Below are positions 52,600 to 61,148 of a stretch of 64,000 nt of DNA, in pieces. The stretch is taken from positions 930,001 through 994,000 of the forward strand of contig CAWBRV010000008.1 of the NCBI GenBank assembly GCA_963791225.1. The letters run 5' to 3'. A program made the translations under genes and the position numbers. The notes beneath the pieces were generated by a model, which was not told the origin of the DNA, made no database searches, and saw only the letters and a list, made by a program, of their open reading frames with translations. Numbering within the stretch: position 1 is the first letter of the stretch; the number at the start of each line of letters is the position of its first letter. Source of the stretch: PALSA-612 sp963791225. GTDB lineage: Bacteria > Actinomycetota > Thermoleophilia > Gaiellales > Gaiellaceae.

Positions 52600-53489
52600 C
52601 CTTTGACCGCGCCGGCCGTGAGCCCGAACGCGATCTTCCGCTGGACGAGCAGGAAGAAGATGATCACCGGGATCGCCGTCAACGTCGAGGCGGCCATCAG
52701 CGCCCCCCAGTCGGTATGGCGCGCGGATCCGCTGAAGTACGAGAGCCAGATGGTCAGCGTCTGCTTGGACTGATCCTGGAGGAGCACGTTGGCGAAGATG
52801 TACTCGTTCCACGTGGTGATGAACGCGAACACCGACGTGGCCACGAGCCCGGGCGCGACCAGGGGCAGCAGGATCCTCACGAACGCGCCCAGCCGGCTCG
52901 ATCCGTCGACCATCGCCGCCTCCTCGAGCTCCTTCGGGATCCCCGCGAGGAAGCCGCGCAGCGTCCAGACGCAGAACGGCAGCACGAACGTCATGTACGT
53001 GATGGTCAAGCCGATCAGGACGTTCGCGTTCTCCGTGAGGTGGTAGTTCCGGAGCACGACGTAGAGCGGGATGATCAGCCCCACCTGCGGGAGCATCTGG
53101 ATCCCGATGATCAGCACGACGAAGACCTCACGGCCGCTGAAACGGAACTTCGCCAGCGCGACCGCGGCCAGGAAGGCGAGCACCATCGAGAGGGCGACGG
53201 TGATGCTGACGACGATCAGGCTGGTGACGACGGAGTTCCAGAAGTACGGGTGGTCGGCGCCCGCGATCGCCTCGCGGAAATGCGAGAGCGTGGTCCGGAG
53301 CGGCAACCAGGTCGGTGACGTGCTGATGATGTCGCTGTCCTGCTTGAACGCCGTCGTCACCATCCAGTAGACCGGGAAGACCATGATCACGAGCACGACC
53401 AGGCCGACGACGTTCCAGCCGGTCTGGCCTGCCCGCCTCCGCGCCACCTTGCCGCGAGCCGTCTCCCCCCGTGCTGCGTGCGCGTTCAT
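52596..53489 (-). CDS. Sugar ABC transporter permease (MalG type)
   Basis: 297 residues with six membrane segments and the EAA loop ELEEAAMVDGSSRLGAFVRILLPLVAPG. The N-terminal hydrophilic run of about 22 residues (basic) precedes the first helix. It ends LLVQRKIAFGLTAGAVKG, the usual MalG-family C-terminus that contacts the ATPase. ATG 53489 overlaps the MalF-type stop (ATGA). Confidence 0.92.
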   Translation of the reverse strand: MNAHAARGETARGKVARRRAGQTGWNVVGLVVLVIMVFPVYWMVTTAFKQDSDIISTSPTWLPLRTTLSHFREAIAGADHPYFWNSVVTSLIVVSITVALSMVLAFLAAVALAKFRFSGREVFVVLIIGIQMLPQVGLIIPLYVVLRNYHLTENANVLIGLTITYMTFVLPFCVWTLRGFLAGIPKELEEAAMVDGSSRLGAFVRILLPLVAPGLVATSVFAFITTWNEYIFANVLLQDQSKQTLTIWLSYFSGSARHTDWGALMAASTLTAIPVIIFFLLVQRKIAFGLTAGAVKG

Positions 53490-54442
53490 CGGGCGTCCCC
53501 GTAGCGCACCATCCTGCGCACGTAGAAGAAGCTCATGACGGCGACCATCAGCAGCATCAGGATGGAGATCGCTGCGCCGCGGCCGAAGTCGCTCTTGGCG
53601 TACCCCTCCTCGTAGAGATAGACCGCCATCAGGTAGTTCGAGGGGACCTGCTTGGCCTGCCCGATCAGGAGGAAGGGCTGCGTGAAGACCCCGAAGTCCC
53701 AGATGATCGAGAGGCTGGTCAGGATCAGGAAGATCGGCTTGAGGACCGGGAAGGTGACGTCGCGGAAGATGCGCCACGGTCGCGCCCCGTCGATCTCGGC
53801 CGCCTCGACGAGCTCGGTCGGCACCTGGGCCAGGCCGGCATAGACCGTGATCGTGACGAAGGGGATCGCGCCCCAGACGATCAGCGACGTGACCATGCCG
53901 AGCTGCGAGGTGGTCGACGCATACCAGTCGTGCTGACCGAGCCCGAGAGCGGAATTGAGGATCCCGTTCTCGAAGTTCGTCATCCAGTACCAGAGCTGGA
54001 CGGCGACGACGGCCGGCATCGACCAAACGAGGATGAGGCCGACCGTCAGCAGGATCCGCATCCAGGAGCTGACCCGTACGAGCAGGAGCGCGATCAGCGT
54101 CCCGAACAGCATCGTCAGGCCGACGTTCACCACCGTGAACACGACGGTCCGCTGCAAGGTGTGCCAGAAGACCGGGTCGTGGAGGACGGAGCCGAAGTTC
54201 GCGAGCCCGATGTAGTGCCCGGAGTGCTGGATCAGCTCGGGGAGGCCGTACTGCTCGAGCGAGATGCGGACGAGGTTGTAGAGCGGGTAGCCAAGGATCG
54301 CGCCGACCGTGATCAGCACGGGCAGGATCAGCCAGAAGGGCGTGGAGCCGCGGAGGAAGCGGCTCCGACGCGAAGATCGCCGCCGAGCCGGGCCTGGGCC
54401 CGATTCGGCGGCGATCTGTGACTCAGCCGGGATTGACGTCAC
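53486..54442 (-). CDS. Sugar ABC transporter permease (MalF type)
   Basis: 318 residues, six membrane segments, EAA loop ELVEAAEIDGARPWRIFRDVTFPVLKP. It starts at GTG 54442, inside a small GACGTGACGTC palindrome. It forms the pore with the MalG-type partner for the binding protein encoded upstream. The ATPase is probably the MsmK-like one at 56666, which lies in a separate transcript. Confidence 0.92.
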   Translation of the reverse strand: MTSIPAESQIAAESGPGPARRRSSRRSRFLRGSTPFWLILPVLITVGAILGYPLYNLVRISLEQYGLPELIQHSGHYIGLANFGSVLHDPVFWHTLQRTVVFTVVNVGLTMLFGTLIALLLVRVSSWMRILLTVGLILVWSMPAVVAVQLWYWMTNFENGILNSALGLGQHDWYASTTSQLGMVTSLIVWGAIPFVTITVYAGLAQVPTELVEAAEIDGARPWRIFRDVTFPVLKPIFLILTSLSIIWDFGVFTQPFLLIGQAKQVPSNYLMAVYLYEEGYAKSDFGRGAAISILMLLMVAVMSFFYVRRMVRYGDAR

Positions 54443-54461
54443 GTCCCAGCCTGATTCTCGC

Positions 54462-55706
54462 TTACGACTGGTTCAGCGTTGCGGTGATGTTGTCGCTCGC
54501 GAACGTGGCGGCCTGCTTGACGGAGTACTTGTTCGTCAGCAGTTCGGCCAGCATCGTGCGCAGGACGTTGCCGGTCTCGACGTCGACCCAGTGCTTCGCG
54601 GTCGGGACGAACCAACTCCGCGCCGCGGCACGCTCGTTGATCTTCGTCGCGTTGAACAGAGTGGTGGTGTTCGGGATGTTGCCCTTCGCCTCGAGCGCCT
54701 TCTCGGCGGAGTTGCTCGTGAAGTCCCGGATCCACTCCGCGCCGAGCGCCTTGTCGGCGCCGACCGGGACAGCCAGGTCCGAGCCGCCGAGGAAACCGGG
54801 CATGACCAGGCCCTTGGTGTGGCTCGGCATCACGAATTGGCCCGTCACGCCGGTGTACTGCTTGCCGACGCAGCAGGTGAACCAGGTCGGGCCGATCATC
54901 GACGCCGCGTTTCCCTGTGCGTACACGTCGTAGGGGTTGGGCTGCGTCTCGATCGTCGTCTTGCTCCCGTGCGAGGCGGCGTTGAAGAAGTTCTTGAACG
55001 CGGTCAGGCCGGCGACCGACTTCGGCGAGTTGAGCGCACCCTTCCACTTGCCGCTCACCCGCGTGGCGATGTTTCCGCCGTAGTCGAAGACGAAGCCCAT
55101 CGCGACGTACCAGTCCTCGCCGGCGATGTAGACCGGTGAGAAGCCGCTCTTCCCGAACTTGGAGTCGAGCTTCCTGGCGGCGGCCGTGTACTGCGCCAAC
55201 GTCGTCGGGACCTTGACGCCCGCCTTCTTGAACAGGTCGGTCCGGTAGGTCACGACCCGCGAGCCCGCGTAGTACGGCACGCCGTAGACGTGGCCGTTGT
55301 ACCGCCCGGAGGCGGCCAGGCCGGCCAGCCACGTGGCCGAGTTCGCGAACGTCGACTTCTCGGCGGTCAGGTCCTGGAAGGCCCCGGCAGCCATGTACTT
55401 GGTCATCTCGGTGTTCCCCATCTCGATCACGTCCGGCGCGTTGCCGCCCGCGAGCGTCGCGTCGAACTTCTGCAGATGGGTCGGCCAACTCTGGTACTGC
55501 ACGTTGACGCTGACGCCCGGGTGCGCGTTCTGGAACTGCGAGTTCGCGGACGCGACGACGTCCGGCCAACCCGATTGCGCGTCGACCTGCAGCCAGACGG
55601 TGATGCTCTTGGCCTTGGTCGCGCCGGAAACGCCTCCCGCGGCGATCGCAAATACGAGCGCGGCGAGAGCGACGAAGCCGACGGCGATGAGCTTCCGCCT
55701 CTTCAT
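54462..55706 (-). CDS. Sugar ABC transporter substrate-binding protein
   Basis: 414 residues. Signal peptide MKRRKLIAVGFVALAALVFAIAAGGVSG, without a lipobox, then the family-1 sugar-binding fold (ITVWLQVDAQSGWPDVV, DVIEMGNTEMTKYMAAGAF, YNGHVYGVPYYAGSRVVTYR). GGAGGG lies 8 bases upstream of ATG 55706. It is the first gene of an operon with malF, malG and nagZ, transcribed from the 207-base interval that holds DasR-like operators. A GlcNAc-containing saccharide is the predicted ligand. Confidence 0.9.
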   Translation of the reverse strand: MKRRKLIAVGFVALAALVFAIAAGGVSGATKAKSITVWLQVDAQSGWPDVVASANSQFQNAHPGVSVNVQYQSWPTHLQKFDATLAGGNAPDVIEMGNTEMTKYMAAGAFQDLTAEKSTFANSATWLAGLAASGRYNGHVYGVPYYAGSRVVTYRTDLFKKAGVKVPTTLAQYTAAARKLDSKFGKSGFSPVYIAGEDWYVAMGFVFDYGGNIATRVSGKWKGALNSPKSVAGLTAFKNFFNAASHGSKTTIETQPNPYDVYAQGNAASMIGPTWFTCCVGKQYTGVTGQFVMPSHTKGLVMPGFLGGSDLAVPVGADKALGAEWIRDFTSNSAEKALEAKGNIPNTTTLFNATKINERAAARSWFVPTAKHWVDVETGNVLRTMLAELLTNKYSVKQAATFASDNITATLNQS

Positions 55707-55779
55707 TGACGAGCCCTCCATTGCTCTGGCCGGCCTCGAGCTGTTCGCCCTCCAGGGGCGGCGCCTCGGCGCGGCGGAT

Positions 55780-55791
55780 TGGTTAGTACCA
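55780..55791. promoter_or_regulatory. DasR/NagR-type operator, TGGTTAGTACCA
   Basis: TGGT-N4-ACCA inverted repeat 74 bases before the binding-protein gene. It matches the core of dre-sites recognised by GlcNAc-responsive HutC-family regulators, and the regulator gene is adjacent. Confidence 0.6.
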
Positions 55792-55830
55792 TTCGCCATC
55801 CAGTCGGGAAGGCTCGCACACTTGTCCGTG

Positions 55831-55849
55831 TATGTCAAGACCACTTTTT
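55831..55849 (-). promoter_or_regulatory. -35 element and partial DasR-type operator of the sugar importer
   Basis: On the minus strand AAGTGGTCTTGACATA contains a perfect -35 TTGACA (55838-55833) overlapping a dre-like half, AGTGGTCT. A good -10 is not obvious 17 bases on. A bound regulator here would block polymerase. Confidence 0.45.
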
Positions 55850-55899
55850 CGCGATGTGTGCACGAACTGCCTCCGCCGACGTATTGTCGCCCGCGTGGA

Positions 55900-55911
55900 T
55901 GGTACTGACCA
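55900..55911. promoter_or_regulatory. DasR/NagR-type operator, TGGTACTGACCA
   Basis: A second perfect TGGT-N4-ACCA site, between the GntR gene stop (55914) and the importer promoter; with the site at 55780 it brackets the promoter and could support looping. Confidence 0.55.
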
Positions 55912-55913
55912 GA

Positions 55914-56669
55914 TCAGTCCGCGAAGCCGTCGTCGTACAGGGCGATCGGCAGACCGGCACGTCGAGGCGTCGGGCGGACGCTCAGCTCCGTGACGAGCCG
56001 GTAGCGGTCGCCGCGATAGATCGAGCTGACGAACTCGACGATCTCGCCGCTCTCCGAGCGGGTGATCCGTTCGAACAGGAACGCGGGCGAGTGTAGCGGC
56101 ACGCCGAGCGCGGCCGACTCTTCCTCGTTCGTCACGGTCGGCTCGATCGTCTGGGCGCCGCCGACGATCTCGATCCCGTACCGGCCTCGCAGCAGCTCGT
56201 AGAACGAGCCGTTCTCGAGGTCGTCCTTGGACAGGCCGGGGATCAGCGACTCGCGGACATGGAGCGTCTCGATGGCCATGGACTCGCGGTCGGCGAGCCG
56301 GAGGCGCTTGGCGACGACGACGGGCTCGGAGGGAGAGACGTGGAGGACGCGGCCGAGCCGGGCACCGGCCTGGACGACGCGGAGCTCGAGGGTGCGGCTG
56401 CCGGGCGTCATCCCACGCGCGCGGATGTCGTCCGTGAACGAGCTCATCGTCAGCTCCTGCGCGATCTTCGGCTCGCTGACGAACGTTCCCGAGCCGCGTC
56501 GGCGGACAAGGCGCCCTTCCCGGGCGAGCTCGTCGAGGGCGGCCCGGATCGTCAGCCGCGAGACACCGAGATCCTGGCTGAGCTGGCGCTCCGACGGGAT
56601 CGCGTCACCCACGTCGAGCTGCTCGATCAGGTCACGGACGCTTTCACGCGTCTCGGCCTGCTTCGTCAC
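55914..56669 (-). CDS. GntR/HutC-family transcriptional regulator (DasR/NagR-like)
   Basis: 251 residues: a winged helix-turn-helix (about residues 8-72, with DAIPSERQLSQDLGVSRLTIRAALDELAREGRLVRRRGSGTFV) and a UTRA ligand domain (about 95-245). HutC-type regulators of this architecture, such as DasR and NagR, respond to glucosamine 6-phosphate or GlcNAc 6-phosphate. The amino-sugar genes on both sides and three TGGT-N4-ACCA repeats in their promoters support that role. ATG overlaps the ATPase stop (ATGA, 56666-56669). Confidence 0.88.
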   Translation of the reverse strand: MTKQAETRESVRDLIEQLDVGDAIPSERQLSQDLGVSRLTIRAALDELAREGRLVRRRGSGTFVSEPKIAQELTMSSFTDDIRARGMTPGSRTLELRVVQAGARLGRVLHVSPSEPVVVAKRLRLADRESMAIETLHVRESLIPGLSKDDLENGSFYELLRGRYGIEIVGGAQTIEPTVTNEEESAALGVPLHSPAFLFERITRSESGEIVEFVSSIYRGDRYRLVTELSVRPTPRRAGLPIALYDDGFAD

Positions 56670-57877
56670 GCCGGCACCGCGGTCTCTTCGGGCTCCGCAG
56701 GCCGGGCGGTGCCGTCGGCGGCCGGCTCGGGCTCGACCAGGTTGGCGCCCGTGGTGGGGTCGAAGAAGTGGAACCGCACGGGATCGACGGCGAGGCGCAG
56801 CGTCTCGTTGACGTGCGCTCGCGTGCGCGGATCGACCCGGGCCGTGAACAGCGCGTCCTCGAGCGCCAGCAGGGTCGCCTCCTCCTCGCTCGCCTCGAGC
56901 GTCTCGGCCGTGATCCGCGGTGCGTCGACGTGGAAGAAGACATGTGCGTCGGAGCCGAGCTCCTCCAGCACCTCGACGTTCACCTCGATGCGAGGCAGTT
57001 CCGGCGGCGCGAACGCGTCGTCCTCGAAACTCTCGGGTCGCATGCCGAGCACGATCCGGTCGCCCGCGCCTCGCAGCGGGCGCCGGCCGGGGGCGAGCGG
57101 CAAGCGGAACCGCCCGAAGACGACGTCGTCGCCCTCGATCGTCGCCTCGACGAGGTTCATCGCCGGCGAGCCGATGAACGCTGCCACGAACAGGTTGCGC
57201 GGCTGTTCGTACAGCGTCTGCGGCTCGTCCGCCTGCAGGATCTTCCCGTCGCGCATGACCGCGACGCGCTGCCCGAGCGTCATCGCCTCGATCTGGTCGT
57301 GCGTGACGTAGACGGTCGTGATGCCGAGGCGGTTGTGGAGCTGCTGCAACGACGCCCGCATGCCGACGCGGAGCTTCGCGTCGAGGTTCGAGAGCGGCTC
57401 GTCCATCAGGAAGGCTTGCGGCTCGCGGGCGATGGCGCGGCCCATCGCGACGCGCTGTCGCTGCCCGCCCGAGAGTTGCGCCGGTTTCCGCTCAAGGAGG
57501 TCCGTGAGGCCGAGCAACTTCGCGACCTCGGCGACCCGCCGGGCGATCTGGTCCTTCGGCGTCCGCCTGACCTTGAGGCCGTACGCGAGGTTCTGGCGAA
57601 CACTCATGTGCGGATAGAGCGCGTAGCTCTGGAACACCATCGCGATGTCGCGTCGCCGGGGCGCGAGGTCGGTGACGTCGGTCCCGCCGATCGAGATCAC
57701 GCCGTCCGTGACCTCCTCGAGCCCTGCGATCATCCGCAGGAGCGTGGTCTTTCCGCAGCCGGACGGCCCGACCAGGACGAGGAACTCGCCGTCCCCGATG
57801 TCGAGCGAGACGTCGTCCACGGCCGCGACGCCGCCGGCGAACAGCTTTGTGACCTTCTCGAGACGGATGTCGGCCAT
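56666..57877 (-). CDS. Sugar ABC transporter ATPase (MsmK/UgpC family)
   Basis: 403 residues. Walker A GPSGCGKTT, signature LSGGQRQRVAMGRA, Walker B FLMDEPLSNLDAKL, H-loop VTHDQIEAM, and a TOBE/OB C-terminal domain after residue 240, as in MsmK and UgpC. Such ATPases can serve several sugar importers, which explains its separation from the permeases. The start is ATG 57877. It leads a two-gene transcript with the regulator, divergent from murQ. Confidence 0.9.
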   Translation of the reverse strand: MADIRLEKVTKLFAGGVAAVDDVSLDIGDGEFLVLVGPSGCGKTTLLRMIAGLEEVTDGVISIGGTDVTDLAPRRRDIAMVFQSYALYPHMSVRQNLAYGLKVRRTPKDQIARRVAEVAKLLGLTDLLERKPAQLSGGQRQRVAMGRAIAREPQAFLMDEPLSNLDAKLRVGMRASLQQLHNRLGITTVYVTHDQIEAMTLGQRVAVMRDGKILQADEPQTLYEQPRNLFVAAFIGSPAMNLVEATIEGDDVVFGRFRLPLAPGRRPLRGAGDRIVLGMRPESFEDDAFAPPELPRIEVNVEVLEELGSDAHVFFHVDAPRITAETLEASEEEATLLALEDALFTARVDPRTRAHVNETLRLAVDPVRFHFFDPTTGANLVEPEPAADGTARPAEPEETAVPA

Positions 57878-57940
57878 GGGGGCCGATGGTACAACGCCCC
57901 ATGGGCGAATGACAAGACCAAAGTGGGCAATTTGGTGAAA

Positions 57941-57974
57941 TGGTATTGACCACTTCGCCTCGGAGGCGTAGACT
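57941..57974 (+). promoter_or_regulatory. murQ promoter with DasR-type operator, near-leaderless
   Basis: TTGACC (57946-57951) and TAGACT (57969-57974) are 17 bases apart; the operator TGGTATTGACCA (57941-57952) covers the -35. The ATG of murQ at 57984 is only 10 bases past the -10, so the message is leaderless or nearly so. Confidence 0.65.
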
Positions 57975-57983
57975 GCCGGCACG

Positions 57984-58877
57984 ATGGGGCTCGACGACCT
58001 GATCACCGAGGCCCGGAGCGCGGAGACCCGGGACCTCGACCTCCGCACCACGCCGGAGCTCGTCGGGCTGATGAACCAGCAGGACGCGGTCGTGCCCGCG
58101 GCCGTCGCCTCCTCGGCCGCAGACATCGCCGCCGTCATCGACACGGTGGTCGAACGCCTCCAGGCGGGCGGCCGCCTCCTCTACGTCGGCGCCGGCTCTT
58201 CCGGCCGGCTCGCGGCGGTCGACGCCTCGGAGTGCGAGGCGACGTTCTCCGCCGCTCCCGGGCAGGTGGTCGCCCTCCTCGCCGGCGCCGACGCTCCCTC
58301 TTCGCTCCAGCAGGAGGCGGCGGAGGACGACGCGGCTGCGGGTGGGCGCGACCTTCACTCGGTCGGCGTGGGCGCCACGGACGCCGTGATCGGCATCAGC
58401 GCGAGTGGGCGCACGCCGTACGTGCTCGGTGCGATGGAGGCTGCGCGTGCCGCCGGGGCGGCGACGGCCTGTCTCGTCTGCGCGCCGCACTCGGAACTCG
58501 CTGCGCTCGTCGACCAGGAGATCGCCGTGATCGTCGGCCCGGAGCTCCTCGCGGGCTCGACGCGCCTCAAGGCCGGCACGGCGCAGAAGCTCGTCCTGAA
58601 CGCGATCTCGACGATCGCGATGGTCCGGCTCGGCAAGACATTCGACAACCTGATGGTCGACGTCGTCGCCACGAACGAAAAGCTGCGTGCGCGCGTCCGG
58701 CGGATCGTGATGACCGCGACCGGCGCGCCGCAGGACGAGGTCGACGAGGCGCTCGCGGCGGCGGACGGAAGCGCGAAGGTGGCGATCGTGACGCTCCTCG
58801 CGGGTGTCGACGTCGAGACGGCGCGCTCGCGCCTCGCGGCGGCGGGCGGCAACATCCGGCAGGCGCTCTCGCCTTGA
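57984..58877 (+). CDS. murQ: N-acetylmuramic acid 6-phosphate etherase
   Basis: 297 residues, normal MurQ length. SIS-fold motifs: LYVGAGSSGRLAAVDASECEATF (the catalytic glutamate block), VIGISASGRTPYV and AGSTRLKAGTAQKLVLNAISTIAMVRLGK. It cleaves the lactyl ether of MurNAc 6-phosphate to GlcNAc 6-phosphate and D-lactate during cell-wall recycling. It is followed directly by nagA (TTGA overlap) and the SIS-type deaminase, so the three convert MurNAc-6-P to fructose 6-phosphate. Confidence 0.94.
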   Translation: MGLDDLITEARSAETRDLDLRTTPELVGLMNQQDAVVPAAVASSAADIAAVIDTVVERLQAGGRLLYVGAGSSGRLAAVDASECEATFSAAPGQVVALLAGADAPSSLQQEAAEDDAAAGGRDLHSVGVGATDAVIGISASGRTPYVLGAMEAARAAGAATACLVCAPHSELAALVDQEIAVIVGPELLAGSTRLKAGTAQKLVLNAISTIAMVRLGKTFDNLMVDVVATNEKLRARVRRIVMTATGAPQDEVDEALAAADGSAKVAIVTLLAGVDVETARSRLAAAGGNIRQALSP

Positions 58878-59968
58878 AGCTCGGCGTCGAAGCTGCAGTC
58901 GTCGGCGGCAGCCTGGTTCCGGGCGACGTCGAGATCGTCGACGGCCGGATCGGCCGTGTCGGGATCTCCTCGCCGAACGGTCGCGGCCGGATCGCGGTGC
59001 CCGGGTTCATCGACCTCCAGGTCAACGGCTTCGGCGGCGTCGACTTCCTCGAGGCGGACGCGGCCGGCTACCGCCGGGCGGGCGAGGCGCTGCTCGAGAC
59101 CGGCGTGACCGGCTATCTCCCGACCCTGATCACCACGCCCGAGGACGAGCTCGTCGCCGCGATGCGCGAGATCCCGATCGTCGCCGAGGGCCCGCGGATC
59201 CTCGGGATCCACCTCGAAGGCCCGTTCCTCTCGCCGATCCGGCTCGGCACGCATCCGGCGTCGGCGCGCCGCGATCCGGAGCCCCAGCTGCTCGAGCGTC
59301 TGCTCTCCGCCGGGCCGGTGCGGATCATGACGATCGCGCCCGAGCTCCCCGGTGCGGGCGCGCTGATCGACGCGTTGCAGCGCCACGGCGTGACCGTCTC
59401 CTGTGGCCACTCCGACGCGACCGCCGAGCAGGCGAACGCCGCCTTCGACCGCGGCGTCCACACCGTCACGCACCTCTTCAACGCGATGCGGCCGTTCGAG
59501 CACCGCGATCCGGGTATCGCCGGAGCGGCACTCGCCCGCGACGACGTGATCGTCCAGATCATCAACGACGGCGTCCATCTCGCGCCCGACACGGTCGGCC
59601 TCGTCTGGCAGGCGGCGGCAGGGCGCGTCGCCCTCGTCACCGACGCCACGGCGGGAGCGGGCGTGTCCGACGGGGCCTACAGCCTCGGCAGCCTCGAGGT
59701 CGTCGTCCGCGACGGGGTCGTCCGCGGCCCGAACGGCGTGCTGGCCGGAAGCGTGCTGACGATGATCGACGCGGTCCGCAACCTGCATGCGCTCGGCGTC
59801 GGCCTCGCCGAGGCGGTCGCCGCTGCCACCTCGGTGCCGGCATCGGTGCTCGGCCTGCCGACGCTCGGCCGGCTCGACCGCGACCTGCCGGCCGACCTCG
59901 TCGTGCTCAGCGATAGTCTCGAGATCGAGGGCGTGTTCGTCGGCGGGGAGGCGCGTGTCGTCGCTTGA
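58874..59968 (+). CDS. nagA: N-acetylglucosamine-6-phosphate deacetylase
   Basis: 364 residues. Amidohydrolase motifs: PGFIDLQVNGFGGVDF, GIHLEGPFLSPIRLGTH (Glu metal ligand), CGHSDATAEQ (His), THLFNAM (His), and LVTDATAGAG (catalytic Asp). It removes acetate from GlcNAc 6-phosphate. TTG 58874 overlaps the murQ stop (TTGA), the same coupling as elsewhere in this window. Confidence 0.93.
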   Translation: MKLGVEAAVVGGSLVPGDVEIVDGRIGRVGISSPNGRGRIAVPGFIDLQVNGFGGVDFLEADAAGYRRAGEALLETGVTGYLPTLITTPEDELVAAMREIPIVAEGPRILGIHLEGPFLSPIRLGTHPASARRDPEPQLLERLLSAGPVRIMTIAPELPGAGALIDALQRHGVTVSCGHSDATAEQANAAFDRGVHTVTHLFNAMRPFEHRDPGIAGAALARDDVIVQIINDGVHLAPDTVGLVWQAAAGRVALVTDATAGAGVSDGAYSLGSLEVVVRDGVVRGPNGVLAGSVLTMIDAVRNLHALGVGLAEAVAAATSVPASVLGLPTLGRLDRDLPADLVVLSDSLEIEGVFVGGEARVVA

Positions 59969-61046
59969 GGCCCGCGAGGCCGAGCCCGTGCCGGACGGCG
60001 AGCTCGGGGCGCAGTTCCTCGCGGAGATTCGCGAGCAGCCGCGCGCGCTCGAGGGGCTGTTCGCGAACGAGCAGGAGTTCGCCCGCATCGCCGCCGTCGC
60101 GCGGGAGCGGGGGACGAGCCTCGTGCGCATGGTGGGGCACGGATCGTCCGACAACGCCGCCTCGTACGGCGTGTACGCGTTCGGCCTCCTGCCGGGGCTG
60201 ACCGCGCTTCGCGACTCGATCTCGCTGAGCGTCTACTACGGGACCGAGATCGACATGTCGGGCTCGCTCGTGATCGGCCTCTCCCAGTCGGGGCAGACGC
60301 CGGACGTCGTCGAGTACGTCCTGCGGGCCCGGCGGGCGGGCGCGTTCACCGTGGCGATGACGAACGACCCGGACTCCGATCTCGCAGGAGCGGCCGAGGC
60401 GCTGCTGCCGCTCGAAGCCGGGCCGGAGCGCGCGGTCGCGGCGACGAAGACCTACGTCAACACGCTCGCGTCGCTCTTCCTGCTAGCCGGGCACGTGGCC
60501 GGCGAGGGCAAGCGCTGCGCGGAGGAGCTACGGGCCACGATCGCCTCGCTCGACACGGCCATCGCCGACCTCGAACAGCGCATCCCTTCGGTTGCGCTCC
60601 CGTTTGCCTTCGTCGGGCGCATGTTCGTCATCGGCCGCGGCGTCGAGCTCTCGACCGCCCGCGAGATCGCGCTCAAGCTGCTCGAGACGTGCCGGATCGC
60701 CGCCGAGCCGCTGACCGCGACCGACCTCGCGCACGGCCCGGTCGCCGCGCTCGACCCGTTCTTCCCCGTGTGGGCGATCGCCTCGCACGACCAGACGCTC
60801 CCCGCGGTGCTCGAGGCGGCCGCGCGCGTGCACGAGACCGGCGCCACGCTGGTTGCGAGCGGCGCCGCCGCCGACCACGTCGCGCACGCCGACTACGTGC
60901 TCGCGGTCCCAAGGCCGGCGACGCCGCTCCTGTCGCCGCTCCTGTCGGTGATCCCGGGCCAGCTCTTCGCGTGGGCGCTCGCGCGCGCCAAGCGCCTCGA
61001 CCCGGACCGCCCGAGCGGACTCAGCAAGGTCACCTTCGCTCGATAG
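59955..61046 (+). CDS. SIS-type glucosamine-6-phosphate deaminase (GlmS-like, NagB-II)
   Basis: 363 residues with two SIS domains (about residues 45-180 and 215-345). Motifs: VGHGSSDNAASYGVYAFG, GLSQSGQTPDVVEYV, ERAVAATKTYVN and EIALKLLETC, as in the isomerase half of GlmS, but with no glutamine amidotransferase domain. Proteins of this form beside nagA act as deaminases that make fructose 6-phosphate. GTG 59955 overlaps nagA by 14 bases. A GlmS-like synthetic role is less likely in this context. Confidence 0.88.
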   Translation: MSSLEAREAEPVPDGELGAQFLAEIREQPRALEGLFANEQEFARIAAVARERGTSLVRMVGHGSSDNAASYGVYAFGLLPGLTALRDSISLSVYYGTEIDMSGSLVIGLSQSGQTPDVVEYVLRARRAGAFTVAMTNDPDSDLAGAAEALLPLEAGPERAVAATKTYVNTLASLFLLAGHVAGEGKRCAEELRATIASLDTAIADLEQRIPSVALPFAFVGRMFVIGRGVELSTAREIALKLLETCRIAAEPLTATDLAHGPVAALDPFFPVWAIASHDQTLPAVLEAAARVHETGATLVASGAAADHVAHADYVLAVPRPATPLLSPLLSVIPGQLFAWALARAKRLDPDRPSGLSKVTFAR

Positions 61047-61047
61047 C

Positions 61048-61074
61048 ACGGGTGAACCCATGGTTCCCCCGTGA
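61048..61074 (+). terminator. Hairpin after amino-sugar operon
   Basis: CACGGG-T-GAACC pairs with GGTTC-C-CCCGTG around loop CAT: 11 pairs with one mismatch, directly after the stop at 61046. There is no T-tract. Its GAACC/GGTTC core resembles the hairpin at 11151. Confidence 0.5.
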
Positions 61075-61148
61075 GCCCCCTCCTTTGCCGGAGCGCATCC
61101 GGGCATCATGTGTCGAGCCGGGCCAAGCCCGCCTCGGCCCCGAACGCC

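Noticed and set aside
61071..61148. Upstream GTG start for the GH16-like gene
   Set aside because: It lies within the hairpin after the amino-sugar operon and would put 43 residues before the hydrophobic signal; the TTG at 61149 gives a normal signal peptide, though the longer form cannot be excluded.
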